64,000 nt of DNA. It comes from Rheum nobile (lineage: Eukaryota; Streptophyta; Magnoliopsida; Caryophyllales; Polygonaceae). Location of the stretch: NCBI GenBank assembly GCA_027886185.1, contig WOAB01000719.1, forward strand, positions 992,001 to 1,056,000. Reading direction: 5' to 3'. Below the pieces are notes generated by a model, which had not been told where the DNA came from, ran no database searches, and saw only the letters and a program-made list of their open reading frames with translations. Positions 22,613 to 32,651 of this stretch are shown here, one piece after another. The first letter of the stretch is position 1. Every line of letters starts with the position of its first letter. The translations under genes were made by a program, and so were the position numbers.

Positions 22613-23797
22613 TAAAATATGATATTATAATAGGTTGTATATATTGCTAGAAACAACGCTATTATACCTGTTATTACCGTGGTGGTATTGGTGTGGGTTA
22701 TTGTGTGAACTTAATTGTGTAGTTAGAACGAGTATTCGTAGGAACGCTATGTACCTTGTGAGGTCTAGTCGTTTCTTTATAACTGGTATTAGGAGGATTT
22801 TGCTCTAGTACTATTTGGTCATGACTGTACCCTTACTCAGGGTAGGTGCACACCGTTGGTGCCGATAATCGGGATTTATTCCCAAGATATCTCTCATGAT
22901 GAGATGATATACCCTAAAAGTTGTAACGTGAATGTACGTTTTGGAATTAAATAAGATAAGTGCGGTTATGCACATAATTAATGAACCTTCGAGCGAGAAG
23001 TACAACTTGGAAACCGCCCGGACTTCAGTCAGAGTAAGTCTTCTTTCCAATCTGGATTCGCATTGCGTGGTAAGGTTGGTCGTGAACCCAAATGATCAAG
23101 TCGTTTTAAACGCTCGTGTGAAAACTGTAACGTTCCCAAACACTTGTCATACTTTCCGAAAGACTCAATCTCTTGGAGTCTTCTCTTCATATGTTTCCCA
23201 TAAGACTCAATCTTTTGGAGTCTTCTCTTGTTCATACCTCTTCTTATGTATCCGTAGAAGTGTTGAGGTTCACTGTCGTCATCGGTTATTATTCGAGAAG
23301 CGACGGGTGTAACCTAACACGACTACTTAGAACCTTTTCTATTTTACCCTTGCATAGTCTTTCATTAGACTAACCAACCAGTTTATTTCCTTTGCATGGT
23401 TGGCTGGTGTCATCCGTCTCATACGGCACATCAGGTAAACGTCCCTTTCCATGAAGGCCAGATTACGATGATGAGGGCAGATGATGTTTTAAAGAGTTTT
23501 CCAAGGTTGAAGATCCTAGGCGTGAGATTGCTCAGATTGAGACCCTTCGTGACATTTATTTATTTAACTTTCATGACTTCCGATGTGTTAAACAATTCTG
23601 TATTTGGTTTGTATTTGGTTTCGAACAGTTGTAAACCATGATATTGTTTTGAATAATATTTGGTAATCTTTATGATATATAATATAGTTGTGTTATTATA
23701 TGGTTGTTATAAAATGATTTAGCCTTGGCTGACCCCAGACGTGTATTCTGAGGTCACTGACGGTAATACTTTCAAGGGTTTATTTGGGGGTGTTACA
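22613..23797 (+). repeat. gypsy-1 3' LTR, right part (after MULE-1)
   Basis: Begins with the second copy of TAAAATATGA and continues the LTR interrupted at 11370, ending GGGGGTGTTACA. Its reverse complement is similar along most of its length to the gypsy-2 LTR at 25817-28618 (for example CGAGTATTCGTAGGAACGCT), showing that gypsy-1 and gypsy-2 are relatives lying head to head. Confidence 0.92.
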
Positions 23798-24135
23798 ACT
23801 TCATCCTTTTTGGGTTTATCCAGATAACACAAGTACCCAACACAACCTTGTCGAAGTAACTTAAACGCATCCATCACATTGATCAGCTTTCTGTTATCGG
23901 CGTCATTACGACCCTTGAACTTACACACAAACTGGCTCCCAGATGAAACTGTCATTGTCCTCGTGTTGAAGTCGATTACTGCCCTGTGACGTGTTAACCA
24001 GTCCATCCCGAGAATAATGTCGTATGGAGCCATGGCTATGTAGATCAAGTCAACTTCGAACTTCCGACCCTGAATGGTTACTGGAAATTCCGACAACCGC
24101 TTGGTTACGACTAAGTGTTCCCCATTAGGTTGCAT
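23798..24135 (-). pseudogene. gypsy-2 protease fragment
   Basis: The reading from 24135 downward contains HLVVTKRLSEFPVTIQGRKF, the motif IILGMDWLTRH, VCKFKGRND and LLRQGCVGYLCYLDKPKKDE. It closely matches the gypsy-1 protease. The catalytic DSG half is missing: upstream of 24135 there is no protease-like coding sequence, so a deletion or replacement removed the gag and protease N-terminus. The gypsy-1 insertion at 23797 cuts the other side before RT. It was useful as the uninterrupted reference for the solo-LTR insertion in gypsy-1. Confidence 0.9.
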
Positions 24136-24357
24136 TTACGTTTATTAGATATAAAAGCCAATCGAAATTATTCTACCGGTAATAAATACCCAAATGCAAT
24201 AATTAAGATAACCATCTAATAAACTCAACTTTTCATTAATGAAAAACACACCAAGTGTCAAACAATAACCAAAAAGAAAGAAGAAATAACATGAGGAGAC
24301 TACTGCTCCATTATTGTCTCAGTGGGAACAACTGGAAATAAACTAATGCACTATAAA
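24136..24357 (-). other. gypsy-2 noncoding stretch between unclassified ORF and protease fragment
   Basis: AT-rich 220 bp resembling a 3' untranslated tail of the upstream reading (contains TTTTTCATTAATGAAAAG on the minus strand). No coding signal was seen. Confidence 0.4.
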
Positions 24358-25434
24358 TCATTGCTTCTTCTCGGGGTCTCGAAATAGGTCTCTATAGGCC
24401 TTAGCCGTCATCCTCTTCATCGGAGGTGGCTCTACCTCCGAGTCATCAGTTGACCTCTTTTGTTTTGGATCACTTGATCCCTCAGCAGGCACCGATGGCT
24501 CTCCAGACTTGCCCACATCGCCCTTCTGAGGCTCGGAGCCTTTCGAAGTTTTCTCCCAAAGAGTCACAAAGAACTTGTCGGCGTCCTGTAGCTCATCCAG
24601 CACTGTGTGGGTGCACTCTTGCCAAGTATTGAGAGTCGACACAAAGTCTCGAGCCTCATCCTTCAAGTCGCCTATAGAGTCCATCCAGTCCTTCATATAC
24701 TCGTGCAGTGCCGAGACATTCACGCGAGCCTATCGTGGCTTTGTGCCCTCAGAATCCAGATACTCTATCCAAGTACGAGGCCTCTTAGTCACCAGTGGCT
24801 CATTGCCGCAAGCGAAGTATCTATCCCAAGGTCGTACTAGCAACCTGGTCCATTCAGTCCTTTCATCGATAAGTCGCATTGCTTCTGGGGTAGACATCTT
24901 ATCAAACATCTCCTGAGTGATTGGACCTTCCAGGGGTCAAGGAGGCGAAGAGTCAGGAGAAGGATCCACATTAGCTGGTGGTAAAGTCGGGTCATATTCT
25001 TCCCGTTCAGCATTGGAAAGTCCCTTAGCCTCATAAGCAGTTGGAGATAGAGGCGTGTACGTGGGCGACAAAGCGCCAACCGGGTGATCTGGCCCGTACA
25101 TTTCCTCCCAACTCTCATAGTAGGAATCCAATGGCTCCTACTCACTCTCAGAATCCTCGATTGGGTCCTCATCTTCATCAATGACCTCAGGGGTTAGGGA
25201 TTGCTTGGATTGCACTTCCCTTTCACCCTCACTCTCGTACTCGAGATCCTCACTTAGGTCCTCCTCCTTAGTGGCCTCAGCTACCACTAAATCTTCCACG
25301 TTTTCTCCAAGTGGGATGAAATCTACCACTGGGCCGTCATACTCAGCCATCTCAACGGAAACAGGCTCAGGCTCGATCGTCAGAGCGGTCTTAGTTTCTT
25401 CTTGGGCCTTAAGCTGGGCTCAAGTAAACACCAT
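24358..25434 (-). pseudogene. unclassified acidic protein remnant in gypsy-2
   Basis: The reading starts at ATG 25434-25432 (MVFT, a TGA, then AQLKAQEETK). It continues in one frame with further stops near 25138 and 24935 and a shift near 24730, ending at 24358. It is rich in Glu, Asp, Ser and Pro: EDLSEDLEYESEGEREV, then ESWEEMYGPDHPVGALSPTY, then a helical part (LHEYMKDWMDSIGDLKDEAR; LDELQDADKFFVTLWEK) and a charged tail. I recognise no gag, zinc knuckle or enzyme motif. It occupies the place of gag, so it may be a divergent capsid-like protein or captured sequence. Function unknown. Confidence 0.55.
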
Positions 25435-25799
25435 TGTCTGAATAGAGACAAGGAGAGGTTATAACCTTCCAAATATAGAAATTCTATCTTCTATACTAGG
25501 CATGAGGAGATGAACTACTATTATTGGCAGAAGCTAAAAAAAATTACACAAAACTATTAAGACAATTTAACTCGTTGTTAAACCCGACTTTGTCTTCCAT
25601 TTCAAACCCGTTATATTATAATATTAAACTTTTTGAAATAAACCCCACCAAATAATTTTGGTTTAAAATCACTTAAAGACATTGTTATCCTATGCCTTAC
25701 TTAGGGCCTATAGTAAAGAAAATTCTTACAACAAGTTCTTGTTTTATAAAACTCAAACAAACACAAAACGGTTTAAAAGTTTCAAGTTTTAAAACTTTT
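25435..25799 (-). other. gypsy-2 leader
   Basis: AT-rich sequence between primer site and first ATG; no coding signal seen. Confidence 0.5.
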
Positions 25800-25812
25800 A
25801 GCTTTGATACCA
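25800..25812 (-). other. gypsy-2 primer-binding site
   Basis: On the minus strand ATGGTATCAAAGC lies a few bases after the LTR end GGGTGTTACA. It is the initiator-Met-tRNA-type site with one change from the usual TGGTATCAGAGC. Confidence 0.85.
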
Positions 25813-25816
25813 TAAC

Positions 25817-28618
25817 TGTAACACCCCTAAATTACCTTAGGAATATTACCGTCAGTGACCTCGAAACGCATATCCGAAATCACCCAAGACTTACAGTATT
25901 GATCGCAAAATAATAATTTAAATGAACAATAATATATATATGAACCGAAATCAAGATTTTATTATAAATGACGTTGCAAAAACGGCAACCCAATAATGTA
26001 TACCAAAATATCAGCGGAAGACTTAAATATTCAAAACACAAACATGATCTAAACCTTGTTCGAAATAATCAAATAACAAAAAAAAAGCAGCTGCCTTCAA
26101 CGTCTTCGTTCCGTGGCTTCGATCTGGGAAGTTGTACCTGATGTGTCGTATAGGACGGATGACACCAGCCAATCATGCAAAGAAAAGAAAGGTTGGTTAG
26201 TCTAATGAAATACTAAATAAGGGCTCAAATAGAATGGTTCTGGTGATTGTATCCAGTTACTATCATTGTCTCTCGAATGAAAACCGATAGACGATACATA
26301 ACCCAATTACTCTAACTGAAATGATAGAAAATGAATGCAACAAGAAAGGACTCTAAATGAAATGAGTCTTATAGGAATACTTATTTTTGTTTGGGAACAT
26401 TATATTTCTCACAAAGTTTGAAAACGACCTTGATTATTTGGGTCCCTGACCAACCTCACCGCATAATGCGAATCCAGATTGGAAAGAGGACTTACTTTAA
26501 AACAAGAGTCCGGGCGAATTCCATGCTGTACTTCTCGCCCGAGGGTATATTAATTATATGCGACGAGGCACTTATCTTATTTAATTTCAAAATGTGCATT
26601 TACGTTGAAGCTTTTAATTTCCATAACAAATCTCGCAATAAGATATAGAATGAGAATAAATCCCGAAGATTGACACTAGCTAAGTGCACCACCACTTATA
26701 TAGAATAAGGGTAGGTCATGACCAAAAGCGTTAGGGCATTTAACCTCCTAACACAAAGTTTTAAAGAAACGACTAAACCTCGCAAGGAAATAGCGTTCCT
26801 ACGAATACTCGTGCTAAACTAGCATTTATTATCCACACCAATGCACAACAAATTTACACCAAGTATATCTAGCGCCCTATAATAATATATATATATATAT
26901 ATATAAGGATCGTAGCTAGCATATTATACAACCTAATAATAAGGTTCATTTAATCATACCATTTATTCACACAAGTTCCCAAACAAGAAAAGAATTATTT
27001 ATCCCAACTTAATAACATAACCGATTCATTGGCAATTAAGATAAAATGGAATAAATATGCAAGAGCGAATCACCACTTGCCTTGAATCACGGAGAGATGA
27101 GCGGTATCATGGGGATAGTTGTTTCCGAGTAGCAACTTGAATCCCTCATCTATTTCCGTTCCAGAAGCAAAGACGTACCCAAATCACACACAAAATAAAT
27201 TATAATTAGATAATTTATTTAAAACTGAATTTTGAAGGGTATATGTCTCAAGATTTAAATTGAATTAATTTATCTCCAATTAATTCAATTTTCAAGGATT
27301 AATCGATATGATGATTATCTATACGATTAAAAATCAATTAATCACATATTCTAAATAATCTTTTTATAAATAAATAAATCTCATAATTTATTTATTAGTC
27401 CAGAAATTTTACTCCAAAATATTATCCCAATGAAAAGTTAATATTTTAACCATTCATAGTCTAAGATAATACCTAAAGTAATTTTAATTTTATTAAAATA
27501 AAATTAATTCTATCTTATTATTTAGTAGTTAAGATTAATTTAATTACCCTTAATTAAGCAAAATAATAACAAGATAAAAATAAAAATCAGACAAAATCCA
27601 GAAAATACCCAAACCGGACGACTTCGGTGGAGCTGCTTCAGTTTTTCGGCGTTTCCGGTGGCCGGAGGTGGTTTTCCGGCGGCGGAGTCTTAGGGATTTG
27701 AAAGTAGACTTCAAGGCGGAACTAATGGTGGAGACAATTGCGGGAATGGAGCTCCGGTGTGGCGGAAATGAATCCTGCAACAGAGGGCTGCGAAAATTAG
27801 GGTTCTTGAGTTTCTAGGATTTAATTGGGTGTCGAAACCTCAACGATTGATGTCCTATTTATAGGGGTGGATAGGTCTCAGAGAGAAATTCGATTCCATA
27901 TAAACTTTGCAAGGAAACGATCTCGGATTAGCCCCGATTTCCCAATGTTTCCAAAACGTCAGAAACGTACAAAAACTTGCCTTATATGATGAAATTCGAT
28001 CTTGCGGGATTAATACTATACTAAAAATCCCATGGGTTACTTGGTTGAATCGAGCCCGAAACGCGGCTTGGAATGGCCAAATTCCACCATTGTTGTCCAC
28101 GGCCAAGAGCTTGGAGGGGAAGATGAACAGTACCCTCCAGCTTTTGGCATATTTGCACTTTTGGCCCCAACTTTTCAAGTTGGGGTAAACATGCCCTTAA
28201 AAATTCCTGAAAATTTACGAAAATTCCCCAAACTTTTCCAAACTTAATTATTTTAATAATTCTTTGTTTCTAATATTATTTTAGCCCAAAATTAATATTT
28301 AGAAAAATTAACTTAGGCTAAGACAAGCTTAAGTTATAATTCCTATGGCTTTAACCATATTTAAATCCCTTAACAAAAATGTTAAATTTGATCTAAATAT
28401 TCTAGGTTAAATTTTATAAGTTCTATTTAAATTTAAGAACAACATGATGTTACCCAAAAATTTAAGTAACTCACAACTTTAAGGTTGTAACAACTTATAT
28501 TAAGATTCTCTATTTCTTTTCTATTTTTGGAATTATGAAATAAATACCAAAGTTCCTTTATTAGAAATGGAGTTGGAAAATTACAACAATACCCTTGCCA
28601 AAATTGAGGGTTATTACA
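25817..28618 (-). repeat. gypsy-2 5' LTR
   Basis: 2802 bp; on the minus strand it begins TGTAATAACCCTC at 28618 and ends GGGGTGTTACA at 25817. A TATA box (CTATAAATAGG, minus strand) lies at about 27854-27864. An (AT)n run of about 26 bp lies at 26881-26906. Similar to the gypsy-1 LTR. A short open reading downstream of the TATA box (27780-27550) has no recognisable homology and is probably leader sequence. Confidence 0.9.
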
Positions 28619-31288
28619 CCAACTACCCATGAATACCGGCTTGTGGCTTCGTGGTTGAACAACAACGCCATCTACTTGTGCTTGATCCTCGTGGTAGACT
28701 TGTCGACCAAGACTGTAGTGCCGAGCATCAAGAACAGATAAAATGAAGCGATGATGCTCTCGTCCCTCTCCTCGCTCTGCATCATCCTGGTGAGTGTGTC
28801 CTGCAGATACTGCAAAGGAAAGCCGTCGTCCTTGTACCACCTGTCCACTTGAGTATTGGCGGTAAATCCAAGAGCATGGGCGATCCTCCGTCTGACCTCT
28901 AGATCAGCCATATCCTCCGATGCCGTACAACTCCTCCTATTAATGGACACCCTGAGTATCTCATAAATATCATGGAGTGTAATGGTCATCTCGTCCCATG
29001 GGAAATTGAACGAGGACGTCTCAAGGTGCCATCTCTCGACAAATGCCGAGATCAGGACGAGATCAACTGCCCCGGTGCCAAGAATGCGTAGATGTGTGAG
29101 ACCACTAAAATACGTACCAAATCCTGAGTCTGTCGGCGCCACTGACGTCTTGAACGACGAGGAGCCTGAACAGCCTCTGGAGCAGCCTTTAGAGCGGCCT
29201 ATGCAACTGGGGCGTCCTCTCCTCGACGTCTCCTGTGTCTTTGTCGCGAAAGGGCGGGGAGGGGCGGGACATGGATAGCAAGAGGGGGAGGGACAAGAGG
29301 GGTCAGGTCATAAATAACCCTGACAATGTGTGTGATATAGCTGGAAATGAGGACATTTATGCGTGGCCCTCCTGGCATCCAAGGAGCCTGCCATAGAACG
29401 GGCCCAACAACTGGAGCTGGTGAATGAGAAGGAGCGGGTGGAGGGGAAGGACTCGAAACTGGATCAGAAATGGGACAAAAAGAGACGGTCTGATCCGGGG
29501 AGGGAATAGAGGAGGGACCATGATCGGAAAAATGAGGGGAATTGGTAGGGATAGTGTCATCCATCCTCAGATACTCGATCGACGAAATCAGATCAAATGA
29601 AACCCGAAACTCTCCCTCCCGGTCCTCTGCATCGTTTGACATCTCGTGGGCCTGCTCATCAACCGCCATATCGACACCAGATGTGACGTAGGCGTCCTCC
29701 ATGATGACATCCTCTGTCTAAGCAGAAGGCTGTGGAAGTGGGGTATCTGCACCTAATAGATCTGCTCGTATCTTAGCAGCCCAACGATGTACAGTATTAG
29801 AGATGTGCTTCCGAGGCACACCACATCGGTCGGCTACTGGAGCCGGATATGTAAGTCACTCAGAACCTCCCAAGGCGTCCCGTACGACCTAAATTATTTA
29901 ATTTGTAATTTATTATAAATGTATTTGTTTGACAATAGCATTTGTTTTATATTTCATTATAACGAAATTTAATTCCAATTTAACTTCATTACAAATTTCA
30001 TTTCTAATTAGATTTCAATCCAATTAGATTTAGAGAAATCTAATTAGAATTTAGAAGAAAATCTAAATTCTAATCGAATTTCATTATAAATTTGATTTCA
30101 TTATTAGAAATTAAATTTCTAATAATGAAATCTAATTATATACTAATTTCTATATCCAAATTCTAATCAAATCTAATTCCTAATAATGAAATCTAAATTC
30201 TAATCGTATTTGCAATATATAATTTCATTTTGCAACAATAAAATATTCATTTATATGACAATATTCAATAAAAACAATAATGAAACAAAATACAAAATTC
30301 TAACAATTCTGTTTCAATTCTAAAATCAAACAAATCTAAATTCATATAAAAAACTAAAGAATCTAAATTCATATCTAAGATATAAATTCTAATATCATAA
30401 TATTCGTTCAATTTTGTTTCAATTCTAAAATCTAACGAATCTATATTAATATCCAAAATCTAACGAATCCAAATTCATATATCCAAAATCTAATTTCTAA
30501 TTTCATAAATTCTAACAATTTCGTTTCAATTATAAAATCAATCAAACGAATCTAAATTCATATCCAAAATCTAAATTCTAGTTTCATAATATTCATTTTC
30601 TCAAATTCGATTCGATTTCATATCCAATTTCGTATCCAATTTTACTAATTCTAAATTAGATTTCATAATATTTGTTTTTAAACCCTAAACCCTAATTTAA
30701 TATCAAATACAATAATATTCGTTTCGAACAATTTCGTTTCAATTCTAAATTAATGAATCTAAATTCTAATTCATAATGAAATATAAAATATTATGCAATT
30801 AAATTTACAATTAAATTTCAAAACGAAATTGTTATTACAAATTTAAAACGCATTACATACCTGGTGGACGTCTATCGGTGCGGGTGTGGGAGTCACAAGA
30901 ACGTCGACCGACACATCTGGAACGGGTGTCGATCGGGTCACCGGTCGTCTAGCACCACCACTTAACACCATGTCCTCCACTACCTCCTCGTCCTCCACTG
31001 CTCGAGCCAGTCGTCGAGGTTGACTAAAAACTAACCCCTCCTCTTCCTCCGCCTCCTCCTCCATCGTCACCTAAACGGTCATTGCCGCCGGACCACCACC
31101 TCCGACCGCGGACCACCACCACCTTAACCTCCTCCATGTCGGACCTCCGGACCTCCTGCCGCTGCAACACCACCACCGACCGTCGGACCTCCTGCCGCTG
31201 CAACACCACCACCAGAATCACTGCCGTCCCTATTTTCTACCCTAGAACCACCGGAAAACTCGCCCAAGGGAGAAGAAGATGGATCCAT
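28619..31288 (-). pseudogene. plant mobile domain (PMD) protein gene, two exons, cut by gypsy-2
   Basis: Start at ATG 31288-31286 (MDPSSSPLGEF). Exon 1 runs to 30861 with Gly-rich repeats (GGGVAAAGGP) and at least one frameshift. The intron (30860-29889) has GTATGT and TTTAG borders. Exon 2 has a Pro/Ser-rich linker with stops near 29860 and 29717, then the PMD: GGPRINVLISSYITHI, a frameshift near 29150-29200, LTHLRILGTGAVDLVLISAF, VERWHLETSSFNFPWDEMTI, TLHDIYEILRVSI. The reading is cut at 28623 by gypsy-2. PMD proteins (MAIN/MAIL family) occur as host genes and inside transposons; the decay here suggests a transposon-borne copy. The domain call is confident, the mobile context inferred. Confidence 0.75.
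29889..30860 (-). repeat. AT-rich intron of the PMD gene made of degenerate short repeats
   Basis: Nearly 1 kb composed of variants of AATCTAAATTCTAAT and CATAATATTCGTTT. The composition contrasts sharply with the GC-rich exons on both sides. No coding signal. Confidence 0.7.
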
Positions 31289-31384
31289 AGCCAATTTTGG
31301 GTTTGAGGTTGAGGAGAATCGCCGTCGAAATCTTAGGGTTTTTCGCGTTCGCAGAAATCGGCGTCGCGATGAAAAAAAAAAGAT

Positions 31385-31690
31385 GTGCGCGTAGTTATAC
31401 GCACACAGCTTGTGCGTTAACACTTAACGCACAGATTTGTGTGTTCATTGTTAACGCACAAGTTAAATGGATTGGACTTGTGCAAAGCCCAGTCCATTTA
31501 AGCCCAGCAGAGTTGCACGTTTAAACTTAACGCATATGTTTGTGCGTTAAGTGTTAACGCACATGTTTGTGCGTTAAGTGTTAACGTACAACTCTACTGG
31601 TCGTATTTTCAGAAACTTTCGATTTTACCCCTTATACATTAACACTTAACGCACACCTTTGTACTGCTAATCTAAACGCACAAAATAGTG
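31385..31690. repeat. cluster of palindromic TGTGCGTTAA motifs upstream of the PMD gene
   Basis: TGCGTTAACACTTAACGCA and TGTGCGTTAAGTGTTAACGC-type inverted pairs occur at about 31411, 31450, 31527, 31548, 31570 and 31640. A weaker form is at 31672. They alternate with segments such as CAGTCCATTTAAGCCCAGCA. They lie just before the PMD start, where a promoter or transposon subterminal region would be. Confidence 0.8.
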
Positions 31691-31984
31691 TGCATAAGGA
31701 CACATTTTCGTGTGCATATAGCTTTTTCGTATGACATATTCGAGCATTAGAAAAGTAGGTTTGGTATCATAAGTTTCATAGTTGAATGAGATTTGAAAAT
31801 TTGTCATTAATTCATATTTTCTCAAAAAATAGCGAAATTGACTTAATTCATTAATAATTAGACTTATCTATATAAGATATAAAATTGTACAAGAAACATG
31901 ATTAAAACCTTACAATCTTTAGGATAATAAAAAAGATGTAAAAAAATCACTACTACATATGGTTTATTGGTTTATTGTCTTCTA
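31691..31984. other. AT-rich intergenic stretch
   Basis: No coding sequence, RNA gene or clear repeat seen. Confidence 0.6.
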
Positions 31985-32155
31985 TTTCTAATAATATATA
32001 TATTTAAGTAATAATGTAAAAAATATTATAATTAATGAGAGCAGTAAATATGGCATAAAATGTATAATTTCACACAATACTAATACCAAGATTTGAACCT
32101 AAGATTTATTGGGAATTAAGAGCTATCTTAACCACTATACTACCCACTACCTTTT
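31985..32155 (-). mobile_element. tRNA-derived SINE-like unit, copy 1
   Basis: On the minus strand GTGGGTAGTATAGTGGTTAAG has the form of a pol III A box (32132-32142) and GGTTCAAATCTTGG the form of a B box (32090-32100), spaced as in a tRNA head and followed by an AT-rich tail. The 3' end is not defined. The tRNA cloverleaf is not complete, so this is not a functional tRNA. Confidence 0.6.
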
Positions 32156-32156
32156 G

Positions 32157-32330
32157 AGTTTTTTTTGTATAATAATAATTATATAAGAAAAATAGTGATT
32201 TTGATAATAAATGTAATAAATATAGCATGTACTCACTTATGTATAATTTTACACAATGCTAATATCAAGATTTGAACCTAATATCTATTGGATATTAAAA
32301 GCTATCTTAACCACTGTGCTACCCACAAAC
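32157..32330 (-). mobile_element. tRNA-derived SINE-like unit, copy 2 (tandem)
   Basis: Same structure: A box TAGCACAGTGG (32311-32321), B box GGTTCAAATCT (32269-32279), tail ending TATAATTATTATTATAC. It repeats copy 1 at a period of about 179 bp with roughly 85% identity by eye, and lies head to tail with it. Confidence 0.62.
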
Positions 32331-32388
32331 TGTAAAGTTTATTTTGTATAATAATAATTATATAAAAATAGTAGTGATTTTGATTAAT

Positions 32389-32651
32389 GAGTGCGGTTCC
32401 GGTGTGGAGCACTCTTCCCGTGCGGATATGCGGACGTGCGGACATGCACTATAGGGCCTTATTTGTGCACTTTAGAGCCTTATTTGTGCACTTTTGCAAA
32501 AAAATTGAAAAATGCTTGGAAAACAATTTGTAAAAGATTTTTTTTTTTTGAAAAAGTGCACAAATAAGACATTAAAGTGCACAAATAAGGCCCTAAAGTG
32601 CATGCTCCGCACGTCCGCACGGGAAGAGTGCTCCGCATATGATCCAAACTC
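32389..32651. mobile_element. 263-bp foldback MITE related to MULE-1
   Basis: Two arms of about 100 bp are inverted copies (GAGCACTCTTCCCGTGCGGA near the outside, GGCCTTATTTGTGCACTTTA further in) around a short AT-rich loop. The left end GAGTGCGGTTCCGGTGTGGA matches the left end of MULE-1 at about 16 of 20 positions. The right end, read inwards GAGTTTGGATCATAT, matches the MULE-1 right end in the first 15 bases. The arms contain GTGCACAAATAAGG, also found in MULE-1. No intact target duplication was found. Confidence 0.85.

Larger units (their letters stand above)
1..23797 (+). mobile_element. gypsy-1: Tekay-like chromovirus (Ty3/gypsy), 5' part outside window, heavily interrupted
   Basis: Seen: in order a gag zinc-knuckle end, retropepsin, RT, RNase H, integrase, remains of a chromodomain, a polypurine tract (10335-10347) and a 3' LTR beginning TGTAATAACCCC at 10348 and ending GGGTGTTACA at 23797. 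The protein reading continues across three inserted blocks: 579-1341, 3117-9024 and 11371-22612. The domain order and the C-terminal chromodomain fit the Tekay/Del clade. The 3' end abuts a protease/RT segment of gypsy-2 on the other strand, so gypsy-1 appears inserted in gypsy-2; the bases after it are ACTTC, but the matching left duplication lies outside the window. Confidence 0.9.
23798..28618 (-). mobile_element. gypsy-2: Tekay-like gypsy, 5' half, cut by gypsy-1
   Basis: Minus-strand element: 5' LTR 25817-28618, primer site beside it, about 2 kb of interior, then an abrupt junction with the gypsy-1 3' LTR at 23797/23798 inside the protease-RT linker (reading PKKDE). Bases next to the LTR are CCAAC (28619-28623); the matching duplication would be beyond the left edge. 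It lies inside the PMD pseudogene, whose reading stops at its edge. The interior lacks recognisable gag. Confidence 0.88.

Noticed and set aside
22932..23312. 126-codon plus-strand open reading
   Set aside because: Lies in the gypsy-1 LTR; the homologous region of the gypsy-2 LTR is not open, so it is not conserved coding sequence.
27550..27780. 76-codon minus-strand open reading downstream of the gypsy-2 LTR TATA box
   Set aside because: Basic and serine-rich without recognisable homology, and located in the LTR; probably chance or leader sequence.
32060..32330. Possible tRNA genes on the minus strand
   Set aside because: Only the A- and B-box regions fit; acceptor and anticodon stems do not pair convincingly, and two tandem degenerate copies with AT-rich tails fit SINE-like sequence better.
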